Source: Trichoderma breve (lineage: Eukaryota > Ascomycota > Sordariomycetes > Hypocreales > Hypocreaceae). Taken from it: DNA of 64,000 bases. Numbering within the stretch: the stretch's first letter is position 1; each line of letters starts with the position of its first letter. The stretch is from contig NC_079236.1 of assembly GCF_028502605.1 (NCBI RefSeq), forward strand, positions 62,001 to 126,000, in the 5' to 3' direction. The notes below the pieces were generated by a model. The model saw only the letters and a list, made by a program, of their open reading frames with translations, was not told the origin of the DNA and did not search any database. Of this stretch, positions 11,407-23,415 are shown piece after piece. The translations under genes and the position numbers were made by a program.

Positions 11407-11414
11407 AGAAATAT

Positions 11415-14074
11415 TAGCCTCTAAAAAGAGTTATCCAACAGCGCAGTACCCTGATGAAGATGGAATTACAGACAGTAGTTAATACTCCACGTGCTTGTAC
11501 AGTCGAGTACTTATACAAAGCTCAATAAACTTAAAGCATCATAAATGGGGAAGCATAGAGTGAGGTAAGCGAGGTGGTTATTGCTTCTGTGAACTAACAT
11601 TCGGGGGGTGATGTAGATATATATTGTATAGTCAACCGCAGCAAGTCTTCCGGTAGCCTATCTAAATCCTGAACTAAAAGGCTTGATGGCAGATTTTGGC
11701 GAGTAATAATCTCGCAGCATCAATACCACAAGCGTCGGCTGAGAAAGTCAAAATATGCCAGATACATAGCATTCTATAGTAGCGACCATAGCAGTCACCA
11801 AGTCAAAATTCCAAGAGGAGAATTGTGGCATAATTTTTACAAATTGTTGGACTGATAAAGCTGCCATGAGACGCGGCAAACCCCTTCCAGGACTGTTACA
11901 CGTTTACAAAGCTATTATTAAATTTAAAAGAAAGAGATGTAACAAGAAATGTTCTTCGGCGTAGATTTCTCTTTGTCGTACAGGGTGATGTTTGTAAGTT
12001 CTCCGTACTCCGTTCTTAATACCCAACTGGTATCCCTTTGGTCAAATGAACACCAGTTATCTACCTGTCTGTGGTTATGCATAAATTACGTGCTGATACA
12101 TAATTGGAGATAATCAACATTCTCAACGCCACAAAAGGTAAATATTTCTGCTGGCGTCTGGAAGCATATGAAGTGGCTATTGAAAACGCTCTTTTAGTAC
12201 AAATCTACACTTGCATACCGCGTGTTGCTTTTCACTTTGCCCTCAATTGCACTCTTGTGTCTGGGTTCCTGCGTTTATTTGCAATGGATTCATCGTGGGC
12301 GTTATCCGAAAGCCCCCATTAATACGAATTTGACATATCATAGTCATACTACGAAGTACTCGTATTTTATGCCTAGAACATTGCAGTGACATAAATTTTC
12401 GTGGCTGCCTGTCCAACTTCCCAGTTTGGAGGCCTGTATTCCGTATGCCCTGGCGGACTTTTGCAAAATGCGACGCTGAACCAACAACATGAGCACCTTG
12501 GGTCGTATCCACTAACTAATACGGCAAAGGGCGCTCGTCCAAGAACACTAGCTCAAATTTGGGAGGGAAGCCCGAAACCGTCGTCGTTGTGTGTTGTTCT
12601 AGACAAATGAAGTTTCCTACTACGTGAACCCTTTTTGCTAATGCTGTTCTTGTGGCAGACATGTTTCCATTCATTCAAATTGGCCTTGCTACCAAAACTA
12701 CTCATAATGAAGGATCTCATATTGATACCTCGGCGTGTTTGCCCTTCCGGTGTTACCGGCTCCTCCACAAATGCTGACATCTTTAGCGCAGTAGCTTACT
12801 TTTACGACTTCAAACCCCTCATAGCTTACTGTGGACCTAATTGAGGTTGCCATAATGGGAATAGTACTGGATCTACTCCGTAGGCAGGTTTGCATAACTG
12901 TGCCTACAGTAAGCCTGCATAACAGCGTCACAATTTTCCATTTATCAAGATTGCGTGGCCAGCAATGGTTATGGAATAAGCACAAAATCCAGACGTGATG
13001 GACAACGAGACTCGAGTGAACCATGTTTATGAATGATGTGGTGCTCTAAGGTCTATTTTAGGCAATTGGAAGTGAAAGTGGAATAACGGAGAACAACATA
13101 CAGTGAAACGCCTTACGGGGAAATTGCAAAACCACAAGGACATGTGATTCTATGCCAGCCAAATTGAAGTGTAATTTATTATCACCCAGCAGTGAACGTA
13201 CTTCCATTTATAACTCTGGTAATACTAGTTGCCAGTTTGATCGCCAAGGTACAATTCTTCTATTCCGTCTATTTGATCGTTTATCATGATCAATTCAGGC
13301 TTTGTGGATAGATATATCATATAATTTGACATTAAACTTTGACTCCATTTGCAGGTGCGTCACACGCTGTGGAATCTCTGCGTCTGAAGGGGGCTGACAG
13401 TGAAATTAATGTTATTCATAGACTAAGCATCAATAGATAAGATCCATGGTATGATTGAAACCATGTTGTAACCTAGATATTACCGCCGATGCCGCTGATC
13501 TTATCTGCCGTTGCTTAAAAAAATCGCAGAGCTGCTTCTTTTAGTATCTAGTCACGATGACTGTGGCCGTGGGACACCTACATTTTGAAGTAAAGTAGAG
13601 AATAACCAGGCAAAGAGAAATTATGAAAGATATTACATCGGCTGGATTACTGCAGCAGCATAGAAGAGTTTCAGGGTAGCACATCAAATGGCATAATGAC
13701 TCACAACGCCTATCTTGTATGCTGCTTCTAGTTCTTGGATGAAGTTGGCTGTGAGATGACAAGTTTACCAGTAAGCATGCAGAGGGTCCTTGCGCGTGCG
13801 CAAACCAACATGCCGTGTATTATGCTCATAATAAATCAGTCGAGTAAGCAGTTTGCTTGATACTAGTGATACTGCATTGAACAGGGCATTAATTTTCTCA
13901 TCCCAAATAAAAATCGAGTGCCACAAATGACAGCTATAGTATTAAGATGAGACAGGTATATATACTATTGAAGGATCTGCCGTTGCAGAGAGAATATTTA
14001 AAGTGGTGATTTTCAAGCCTTCATGATCCGCGCAATTATCAAACGTAGTATCTAGGCAGCTGCAATACACTAAT
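11415..14074. other. Gene-poor interval, no gene seen
   Basis: About 2.7 kb of AT-rich DNA. Frames at 12104-13024 on both strands are short, overlap one another and show no domains or splice logic. A small hairpin-like pair (GTAGGCA...TGCCTAC) occurs near 12880-12905. The last few hundred bases should hold the promoter of the FAD oxidase gene. Confidence 0.5.
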
Positions 14075-16007
14075 ATGGTGGTGAAAGCTATATATTTTGC
14101 CACTCTTGCTACGGTGCTAACAGGGTTGGTCCAAAATGTTGATGCAGCATGCAAATGTGTAGGTGACATGGCCCTTCGAAGCGTGCATTTCACAATCCAC
14201 ATATTGGAAACGAGACTTTTCTAATATGATGAAATCTACGTAGCTATACGGTGACCGCTGCTGGCCTTCCGACCAGGCATGGGCGTCACTGAACAATACA
14301 GTATCTGGAAATCTGATTAGAACCGTTCCAGTCGCAGCACCGTGCTACCCTGGGCCTCATCAAGATGCAGAGGCTTGCGCCTTCATTCAGGCAAACTTCC
14401 ACGACTCAGCATTTCATGCAAAATTTCCAGGCGGCTATGATTTCCCACATGAGTGGTCATGCCATGTTCCGGGACGAAATTCTTCGACATGCTCTCTCGG
14501 GGACACTGCTGTATATAGCATTAATGCCACCACACCCGCCGCCATCAGCGCGGGGTTGAAGTTTGCTGCCAGGTATAACATTCGTGTTTCCGTCAAGCAG
14601 AGTGGTCATGACCTCCTCGGTCGTTCCAGCGGAAGAGGGGGTCTGCTGATATGGACTCACTATCTGCGAGATGATCCCACCAAGGCATTGGAATTTAACA
14701 AGACATATATTCCCACGGAATCATGCACCGATGTCCAATTAGGCGGTGATTTCTACTGGGGCGGTAGCGCCGCGCGCATTGGCGGAGGCTTCACCTGGGG
14801 AGATGTTTATCCAGCTGCTCACGATAATGGTGTTGTCGTCGTAGGCGGTACCTGTTCCACAGTTGGAATTATCGGTGGATATCTTCAAGGTGGTGGACAT
14901 GGAGCAGCAATGCATGAATATGGCCTTGGATCTGACCAGGTCCTGGAATTTAACGTCGTTCTGGCCGATGGCTCAAAGGTCTTAGCCAGCCCATGCTCCA
15001 ACCCAGACTTGTTCCAGGCTCTTCGTGGCGGAGGTCCCAGCACATACGGCATCGTCACGAGTGCAACAGTCCGCACATATCCAGAAACCCCCATGGTCGG
15101 GCTTATCTTGCAAATCATACCACAAGAGGGCACTGATGACTTGGATGCCTTTCTTGATGCTATCACTACCTGGTATCAACAAATACCCGCTCTTTTGGAT
15201 GGTGGCGTGCAAGGTTACGCGGGATGGGCGGCATGGGATGGAAAGTCATCCCTGGGGCCACCGTCTCGTATGCTTCAGCAGGCCGCGGGTGTTTTCAACC
15301 AAACACTCGAAGAGGTTCAGAGAACAATGGAGCCAATCATGGAGAAGCTGGCAGTATTCAAATCCCGGGGAATTGATGTCTCAGTTGATTACCTGACTTT
15401 CCCCGACTACTATTCATACTTAACCGGACTGATGCATCATGACGCGGAGGTTGGTGGAGGTATCCTCATGTCTTCTCGCCTGTTCGGGGAGAAGCATTTA
15501 GCCAATGTAACGGCGGTACGGCAAATGGTCGAAGCAATTGCCGGTCTACCAGGACAGAATACATCGGCCGTTATTGACATGACTGGCGGTGGTGCCGCGA
15601 CCAAAGATTTACCACTCTCAGGTGTCAACCCCGTGTTCCGCCGAGCGCTGATAATAAACATTGTCTCGCGCAACTGGGATAGCCTGACACCATATGTAGA
15701 TATTGCGGCTGCTCAAAAGGATGTCACATACCACAAAGGCAAGGCCCAAGTAGCATTTGCCCCTGATACTGGTTCATATCTGAACGAAGGCAACTGGCTT
15801 GATCCTGACTATCTAACCAACCAGTTCGGGGCTATTTTACCTACCCTTGAGGCTGCGAAGAAGAATTACGACCCTACAGATCTCTTTTATTGCCCTACTT
15901 GCGTGGGTTCCCAGCATTGGAAGGAAGAGGAAGATGGTCACTTGTGTACGGTTAAGGGGAGCTGGTGGCCGTTCACTAGGCCTGTAGACTGGGCAGAAGA
16001 GTTGTAA
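14075..16007 (+). CDS. Secreted berberine-bridge-type FAD-linked oxidase
   Basis: Two exons, 14075-14158 and 14244-16007, give 615 residues. Exon 1 encodes a signal peptide (cleavage near VDA-ACK), and the splice restores CKCLYGDRCWPSDQAW, the usual start of secreted fungal members. The PCMH-type FAD domain carries SGHDLLG with His150 and GGTCSTVGIIGG with Cys232, the two residues that attach FAD bicovalently in berberine bridge and glucooligosaccharide oxidases. The BBE C-terminal segment YDPTDLFYCPTCVGS is present. Such enzymes oxidise alcohols, sugars or alkaloid- and polyketide-like intermediates with O2. Secretion and closeness to P450 and methyltransferase genes allow either a pathway or a carbohydrate role. 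It is convergent with rhodopsin-fold gene 2. Start chosen for the signal peptide; the in-line frame alone would lack it. Confidence 0.9.
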
Positions 16008-16294
16008 TTTGCCGTTCAATATCTGGACACCCTAAATTTATAGAGGATCTGGAGACTGAATAGTACATGTTCGTAAATATGCATATGAGGCAGCTGGATA
16101 ATATACATGTGCGCGTGTAAGTGTGTGTTTAAAAAACAAAACCAAAGAAAGCTCTTCCACTGGAATACAAAATTTCAACTCGACATCTTCTAACTCGTTC
16201 AACGTAGGCAGTGAGTTGCTCTATTATGTAGGGAAAAAGAAAAAGATTTATATCATTCAACTCTCCTGAACCGCAGCATCGACACTAGTGACCA

Positions 16295-17615
16295 TCATAC
16301 TGTGTACTTGTTATCTGGATCAGCATCGTGCGGCCTTTCCTGAAATGTCATGTCGATGCTAACAGTCTTCTTGATGCCCATTATCCTTTCTTCGCTTCCT
16401 TCGCTCTTATAGTTTGTCTCCAAGTCGTCCATACCATCATCAAATTCACCACGCCTCTTCGAGCGGTTGGATTGACTGTTCCAATTGTTTGATCGAGCGC
16501 CTTCGCCGTGAACACCATCACTTAATTCGTACGAACGGTCATGCTTTGTAGAGCCAAACAGGAAGGGGATGAATCGAGCCAGCGGCATTCTCAGCGAAGG
16601 AGCGCAGGCACAAATCACGCCGACTGTGGCTTCCACTTGAGTCCAGATGACTGATGTTCCAGTTGCCCAGGTAAAGTCCAAGATAAAAGTGGCATTGAAG
16701 TTGAGACTAATTAGCCGTTCGATACTGGTGATGCATACACTGAGAGATGTATTAGAGATGCGAGACAAGAATTATCCGGAATACTCACAATGCTCCAAGA
16801 ACGAAGACAGCGATGACACTGAGCTTTGCTCGACGATTCATCTGTAATTTTAAGATTACAGGAATTGGCAAGACGAGGACGACAACGTCCATGAGGGTGT
16901 TCCATCCTGATTGGCCGTACCAAAACGCTTTAATGTTGATACTGGTCCAATATTAGCCCTACATTATCACTAAAACGACCAAGACGACTGACCAATGTCC
17001 GGGTATAGTCTTGTCCCAAGAGAACTTAACCGGAGTGCACTGAAAGATTGTGGTAAAACTGAGGGCAATCAAGGCGCAACCTATCTGAATGATAAGTATC
17101 CAGCAGATAATTCGAAACTTTTTCTGCGGAAAGATGTCCAGGTATAAGAAGAGAAACGATAACTTTGTTATTGCGACGGTGTTCTTGACAAAGCACTGAA
17201 ATATGAAGAAGTATAGCAACGAGTGGTATCGCTGTTCTGCGTTGAGATAGGGGGCGTGATGTCCAAAGCCCCAGTTCAAAATGGCTGAAAGCTTCAGTTA
17301 GCAGCAGAATATGATTGATACGGCATCAAACAGTCCTCACCAACTGTTATACAAGCTGTTTGAATGATGTTGAAAATCTGTTTATGAGTTAGCCGCATAC
17401 AAAAGACATCTGTGCAAACAGCATATTACCAAGCAGATGACCACGCAAACATCGGCCTTGTTCAGTGCGCCGCCGCCGTTTTTGATGCACCGCCACCATA
17501 CACGGAATCCAACAATAACCGTCGCAAGGACGAGTAGAGGTATATTCACGTAGATAAAAGTGTATCCATTTTTCGTGTCTGGGCCGTTGGGCACAGTGAC
17601 TGGTGTTGCCGTCAT
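16295..17615 (-). CDS. Seven-helix rhodopsin-domain (PTH11-like) membrane protein 2
   Basis: Five exons (17615-17430, 17377-17341, 17284-16993, 16941-16789, 16739-16295) join in phase to 370 residues. Helix 1 is YVNIPLLVLATVIVGFRVWW; then come the KADVCVVICL loop, CFVKNTVAITKLSFLFLYLDIF, a GHCINIKAFWYGQSGWNTLMDVVVLVLPIP stretch read here as two short pieces (GHCINIKAF and LMDVVVLVLPIPVI), and a last helix before CACAPSLRMPLARF. The hydrophilic tail is Ser/Asn-rich with an acidic patch. It belongs to the same broad family as the gene at 8972 but is clearly diverged. Seven-helix plasma-membrane protein, possibly a sensor; ligand unknown. The ATG at 17615 is the first in frame. Confidence 0.8.
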
Positions 17616-20426
17616 AATATTGACTGGATGCGAGAACAATGAAAAGACAAAAGAATGATAATGTGATGAGAGGTCAGCGGTACCGATCTCAGGTATTGCT
17701 GCAGCCTATCATTCTGGTTCGCTGTTAGGCAAGGATTCGACGATTGAATCGCACTCGCAGTAATCAATCTGACAGAGCCCACTATCTATAAGGAATCGAC
17801 GGTGTTGGACAGCGAGACATTGCTCTTCCGCTAAGCTCATCCTTGATCCTGGCTTCACTAGATGAGGTGGACCAAGCTTCGTCCGAATCCGTGGATGTCC
17901 CAGGCCCAAGGGGCGCCCTAGCATTGTCCCAAGATACAACTACTACTACGACAGCCTTGTTAGTGGCGGAGATCAGATGTAATCTAACTGAAAACGTGCG
18001 GTCAGCCATAAAATGGACAGGATGTTTAAGTCCCCAATGCGTGTGAAGCCGTAGACATCTAATGCAGAATCGTTCACTCTTACATTATGTCGCTGTCCGC
18101 AAAGCGATATCGTCACTCATGCAGTTGGAAGTATTAAAGCATGAGAAGCATATCGCTGATTGAACTTGTCCACAAATCGTATCTAACTTTGCTTGCAGCT
18201 GCAGCTGCTGATGTATCGACTCTGGCCCAACAACATGTTATACGAGGCAGCATGCTGTGATGTGCAGTGACTGCACTTGCAGACTGCTATTAATGCTAAC
18301 ATGGGATCTTGTAGGCACAACCCGCTGCCGGGTGTTATCCGGACCGGTGGCTGAAACATACCCCAGGGGGGGTGGGAGTGCGGTGTTCCTCCTGTCCATA
18401 GCCCTGGCTGTGGAAAAGGGGCTAAAGCATGGTGATATCTCAGCCAATTGTCTTACAGTGGCTTGAATGATCACTGACCGACATCTGACAGGTCTCGAAC
18501 ACTTCTTTATTGGCAATGGTGGCTGAAAAGCTGCAACCAATGTGTAACTCGTTCAGGTACCATTACGAAAGCTGGATTCAGCCGAGGAGACCCTGACAAG
18601 GTGAGCCAATATTGAGTACGAGTATGCACTGTGGTATAACTGCTGTTTTGGCCTTGAAAATAAAATACAATCACGTGTGTAGTCATTTCTCAGTTGAGAG
18701 ATCATTGTTAAGATTACGGGAGCCAAAAGATCGGTGTCCACGAGCAAGAACCACTTGTAAAATGTGACAGGAACTGGGCTCTGTTCAATAAACTGTCACT
18801 ACCAGTTGACAAGTCTATGCGTAGCAACAGGAATGTTGCAGTCTAATTACTTAATGTTTATGCCGTTTCATGCTGCTAATGTTGTATTGCAACAGCGGAA
18901 CGCCGAAACTCCGTACATAATGAGTAACAGCCACGGTAAAAAATTGTGATTTATGACTAATTTTGTGCCTCAGAATCCTGAACGCTTTTGTGACTCTGGC
19001 TTGATATTATCTCGACAAGAGGTAGACTTGAGTCCAGTGGCAATCACAGGACAGGAAAAAGGTTTCAAGACGAGGGTGCTGCTTCAGCCAGAGCGCCTTA
19101 GCTAACGAATCCAAAATCCATTGCTACATGAGCTGAAGAATTAGTGGGATGAAAACATAAATAGAGCCTGAGCTTAACTTATAACGGCATAGAGGAGAGA
19201 AAATTTACCATGCAATACGACTCTACGGTATGTGTGTTGGTTGCAAGTGTAGAATTCTGAAGTCCGTCCCTTGCTAGTGTAGACGCGTGTCTGGACCAAA
19301 CCGCCATGGATGCTTGCTGTATGCAGCACGCCCTTTTCGTCTTGCCCCCCCTGCGATCAAGAATCCTGTGCCGAATGGCCTGATCTCGAACACTTGTTAT
19401 ATTATGCTATCGCCTCTCCTGTTGATTATCACATTCAACAGAAAGGAATCTTACCAGGCATCTGCCTACGGGAGTCTATTTGAGCTCATTTCTGCCACGC
19501 GCTGTGGTTTACCAACATGTGTGTGGAGGCTTCTTTTCCACGTAATCCGGCATTTGGCCAACTCGTACGAGTTCGGAATACAGGCAAATCCTGAAAATGC
19601 CTCTCCAGTGACATAGCGTTACACAGGCTTCGTAATGATGCTAGTACGAGTACTACTGTACGGTAGGCGAGCTGTTACTACTATACCAAAACGTAATGCC
19701 TCCTCCGCACCCCGTTGGTCTCGGTAGATGAGAGGTACAAATAAGATGGTGTGTAGATATTTTGTCAGGCCCCACTCGGGGAAGCAAGGTGGCAGACCAA
19801 GATTTCGTGAAGAGGGGTCCTGTTCCAGGGTCCAGGTGACAGGGTCACGGCCGAGAGCCTGCGAGGACACTCCGTGATGGATGCCGCCGGCTTTGAGCTA
19901 GGGCCAGACCTTGAATCTTCGCAACATAAACTTCTTTTGTAGCGCTGCGGATTCCCCCACAACGCGCCAGGCAATTTCCTCCCGGCCGTGGTCTCGCACG
20001 GGCCGCGTCCACCGGGAATCCCATCCGTTTGTGATTCGACAGGGGCCCCTTGCCCCGGCCTAGTATCCCCATCCGCGACGCAAGCGTGACATTCTAGGCA
20101 TTCTGTAGCTGAACCAACAACCAAAGATGTGGAGAGAAAGTGAGGTAATCCGCGATGAGTTTGCCGGCTTGGTCGCGTGGATGTGGATGAATCTGGCTCA
20201 GCACAGTGTGTGATCACTGGCTGGGGTTGGCCGAAATGGGCTTCTTGCAACGGCGGCTGTAGGAGAAGCTACTGGTACGAGGGGGGTTGGTATCAAAGGT
20301 CAAGTCTTCTTTAGGCAGCGCACATTCTGTTCTTCTTCGATTTGTTTTCTACAACTACACACCCTGTCAAGACGCGGCAGAAGTGTTCCCAACCATACGC
20401 AGCAGCAACACACACGGAACGCAATC
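17616..20426. other. Gene-poor interval before the MFS transporter
   Basis: 2.8 kb without a convincing gene. The first half is AT-rich. From about 19760 to 20250 the DNA becomes GC-rich and opens frames on the minus strand (161 and 75 codons), but their low-complexity, Pro/Ser/Gly-rich translations match nothing I know. The part next to 20427 has CT- and CA-rich runs typical of a fungal promoter and leader. Confidence 0.5.
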
Positions 20427-22126
20427 ATGGAATTAGACGCAGAGGTCGCAGCAGAAAAGCCTTTGGGCTTAGTCTCGATGTCACCCTCTGACACAACGAC
20501 TGCGGATGCAGCAGAGTCCCTCTCCAATGCCGAGTATCGTAAGCTTATTTGGAAACTCGACGTGCATCTCCTGCCACCACTCTTTGTATTATGGTTCATC
20601 TCCTTGATCGACCGCGTCAACATTGGCACGGCGAGGATCCAGGGTCTTGAGAAGGACCTTGGGATGAATCCTTTGACCAACCAGTTCAACATTGCAACGG
20701 GTAAGTCTTGCGCCACAAAAGCCGGACATTGTTGTATCTAACTTGTGTTTACCTAGTTGTCGTTTTCATTGGCCTCATGCTGGCAGAGGTAGTCACGCCC
20801 AACCAACCAACATCAATTTATATCTTACTCACAAGCGATGACAGGTTCCGAGCAACTGGCTAGTCAAAAGATTCACACCGTCTACCGTGCTCTGTGGTGA
20901 ATGCATAATTCTCGGTAAGTGACACAGTCGATCCGATTGACGAGGTGCTCATATCGGGTAGGGATCTTCACAATTGTTCAAGGCCTGCTCAAAAACTTTG
21001 GCGGTCTCGTTGCTATACGGCTTATCATTGGCATCTTAGAAGCGGGACTGATCCCTGGTTCCATCTTCTTGCTGTCAGCATACTACCCAAGATACGAGCT
21101 GCAATGGCGTGTGAGCATGCTCCATGTGGGCAATGCGCTCTCCAACGCCGTCGGTGGACTGTTGGCCTATGCTGTTGCCAGCATCCATTCATCAAATGGA
21201 TGGCATGGATGGAGATGGATCTTCGTCATTGAGGGTTCGATCACAATTGCCCTCACGTTGTTCTGCTGGCCCTTTATGAACAACTGGCCAGCTACAGCGA
21301 AATGGCTCAAGCCGAGCGAGAAGGCCGTCTTGGAAGAACGCATTCGTCTCGACGGCATCATCGGCCGTATGGATGTGTTGGACCGCAAGGCTATCATCCG
21401 ATGCCTCACAGATTGGAAGATTTATCTCAGGTAGAGTACTTCCGGAGCGGGCTGCATAACATAATTGTGCTAACATAAAGCTTTAGTGCTTTCATCATTG
21501 TAGGCGTCATCTCGAGCGTTTACTCATGCACTCTGTTTGCCCCAACGATCGTCTCAGTTCTCAAGCCTGGATCCTCTCCGAAGAAAATCCAGTCCCTGGT
21601 GATTCCAATCTTCGTTGCAGCGTCAGCCACCACCCTAGCGTGTGCATACATCTCAGACAAATTAAAACACCGCGCTGGCGTCGCCCTGGCAGGCTGTTTT
21701 ATTGCAATCATTGGCTATATTATTATTCTCAACCAAGAGCACGTTTCGGTAAATGCACGATATGGAGCCTTGTATCTCATCGCTTCTGGTTCCTTCGCGG
21801 CCTTGCCTGGAGCTTGGATCCTGCTTTTGAACAACGTTTCGGGATCTTACAAGACAGCCTTTGCCATGGGTATGGAAATTGGTCTGGGCAACGGTGGCGG
21901 ATTTGTTGCGTCGTTCTCTTTCCAATCCAAAGCAGCCCCTTTCTACTGGACAGGATTCAGGACTACCTTTTCCCTCATGTGCATGGCAATTGGACTAATC
22001 TGTGTTTATGTGGCTGGCCTCTGGTACGAGAATCGACAGAAGCGATTGGGGAAGCGAAACCACCTCCTGGAGGAAGAGGGTGATAATCTGGGAGACGCCC
22101 ACCCCCATTTCATCTACACATACTAG
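20427..22126 (+). CDS. MFS transporter, anion:cation symporter (Dal5/TNA1-like) family
   Basis: Five exons (20427-20700, 20757-20788, 20845-20914, 20962-21430, 21487-22126) join in phase to 494 residues, a usual length. The entry segment KLDVHLLPPLFVLWFISLIDRVNIGTA (seen as LDVHLLPPLFVLWF and DRVNIGTARIQGLE) marks the allantoate/nicotinate permease family. Others are RLIIGILEAGLIPGSIFLLS in helix 4, the WRWIFVIEG loop, and a second half with twelve-helix spacing. This family brings organic anions such as nicotinate, allantoate, pantothenate or aromatic acids into the cell with protons. Tandem placement upstream of an aromatic-type FAD monooxygenase suggests uptake of that enzyme's substrate, which is inference. 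Plasma membrane. Confidence 0.9.
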
Positions 22127-23415
22127 AGCTGCAAACCGTTGGGATCAGTGCGAATGGGCTATTTGCCAGTAGGAAATGTTAGACGCCTTCTGAAATTGGT
22201 GCGATATTTTGTCATTGCTTTTCTAATTATAATCCCTTTTACTTCTCTATAGCGAACTCAGAATATATCAACCTTAGAGTGCGAATCAACAGAGGCCCTG
22301 CAACAGGTACCACAGTGTCCCCTCCCTTCACAACACTACGCAGGTAGGTACTCCTCAGCATAAGCGGCCAACCACTCTTGAATACGGCCAGTCCAGTGAC
22401 CATAGGTAACTGTGCCATTTAGTGCATGGTCAGCCATGCTAGATGAGCATACAGGGGTCAGTTTGCCGATTCAACCCTTCTTTGATACGGATGCTACGGT
22501 GACAATACCAGGGAACAGATTATGCCAGCGTCCGCGGAGTATTATACGGAGATATCTTTCAAATGCCGCTGTGTCAGTGCACCCCAGTACGTCTCAATTC
22601 TTTCTGTGCTCCTTAATTCTTCATTTGGGTGGATAAGTCATTGTATATGGTTGCTTGTGCTACAAAGAGGCCTTGAGATGTCACGTTCTAATGAACGGGA
22701 GTAGCCGGATACGTGTAAACCATGTTGGAAGAGGGGAACCAGTTCAAATTTGGAAGTTTTTGCGATTCCTCTCAATGATGAATTAATGCCAGTCCCCCCT
22801 TTTTACCAAACCTCAGACCATATATCAGCAATGAAAAGTCTAGAAGCCTGGATTCGGTTCAATAATCCGGAAAAGGTTGATGCAGCATACTCAGAGGATG
22901 TGACAGGGATCATGTGCCTGTTACCGGCCGAACGGCTCAGCGTAAGATCAACCAAATGCATCAAAATCTCAATCTAGGCACCAATACTGAGCACAGTGCA
23001 TGGTGAGCAAAGTAATACTGCTGGCAAGAGCGCATTGTGGTAGGGGTTCTCAGGCGAGGCTTCTGGGCATGTTATGCAGGGGTACATATAACAGAGGTTT
23101 CTACTCCGTAGCATTCCGTGAATGGATATCACACCCGGGCTCGTGCCCCGCCTCATGAACCACTGCACGCTAGTATCGTGCAATTCATTGTGACCGGGAC
23201 AAAGCGTGTACTTCCCCGAAGGATTGTTAGCCGTAGATAAGACGAGGCCTAGTTCCAAGGTTACACTCAGCTAGTTTTCTCACACTTTGGAAACGCCGCT
23301 ACCTGTCTACTAGAACTCCGGCTCACGACTTTACGGCTTACCTCATTGGCAGCATATCAAGGATATCTGTTTCATTTAGCCACGGTTGTGCTGTTCAGCG
23401 TTATTGCAAGAGAAA
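22127..23415. other. Intergenic between MFS and monooxygenase
   Basis: 1.3 kb, mostly non-coding. A tiny minus-strand frame at 22336-22437 (33 codons from ATG) translates to an amphipathic sequence ending QEWLAAYAEEYLPA, which looks coding-like but has no recognisable partner exon. A TACTCCGTA motif sits at 23102-23110. Confidence 0.4.

Noticed and set aside
12875..12910. Hairpin GTAGGCA...TGCCTAC as a possible regulatory RNA or terminator
   Set aside because: Short 7-bp stem with a long loop, no conserved context.
19765..20250. 161-codon minus-strand frame in a GC-rich stretch upstream of the MFS gene
   Set aside because: Low-complexity Pro/Ser/Gly/Cys composition, frames open on several strands, no domain, lies in a promoter-like region.
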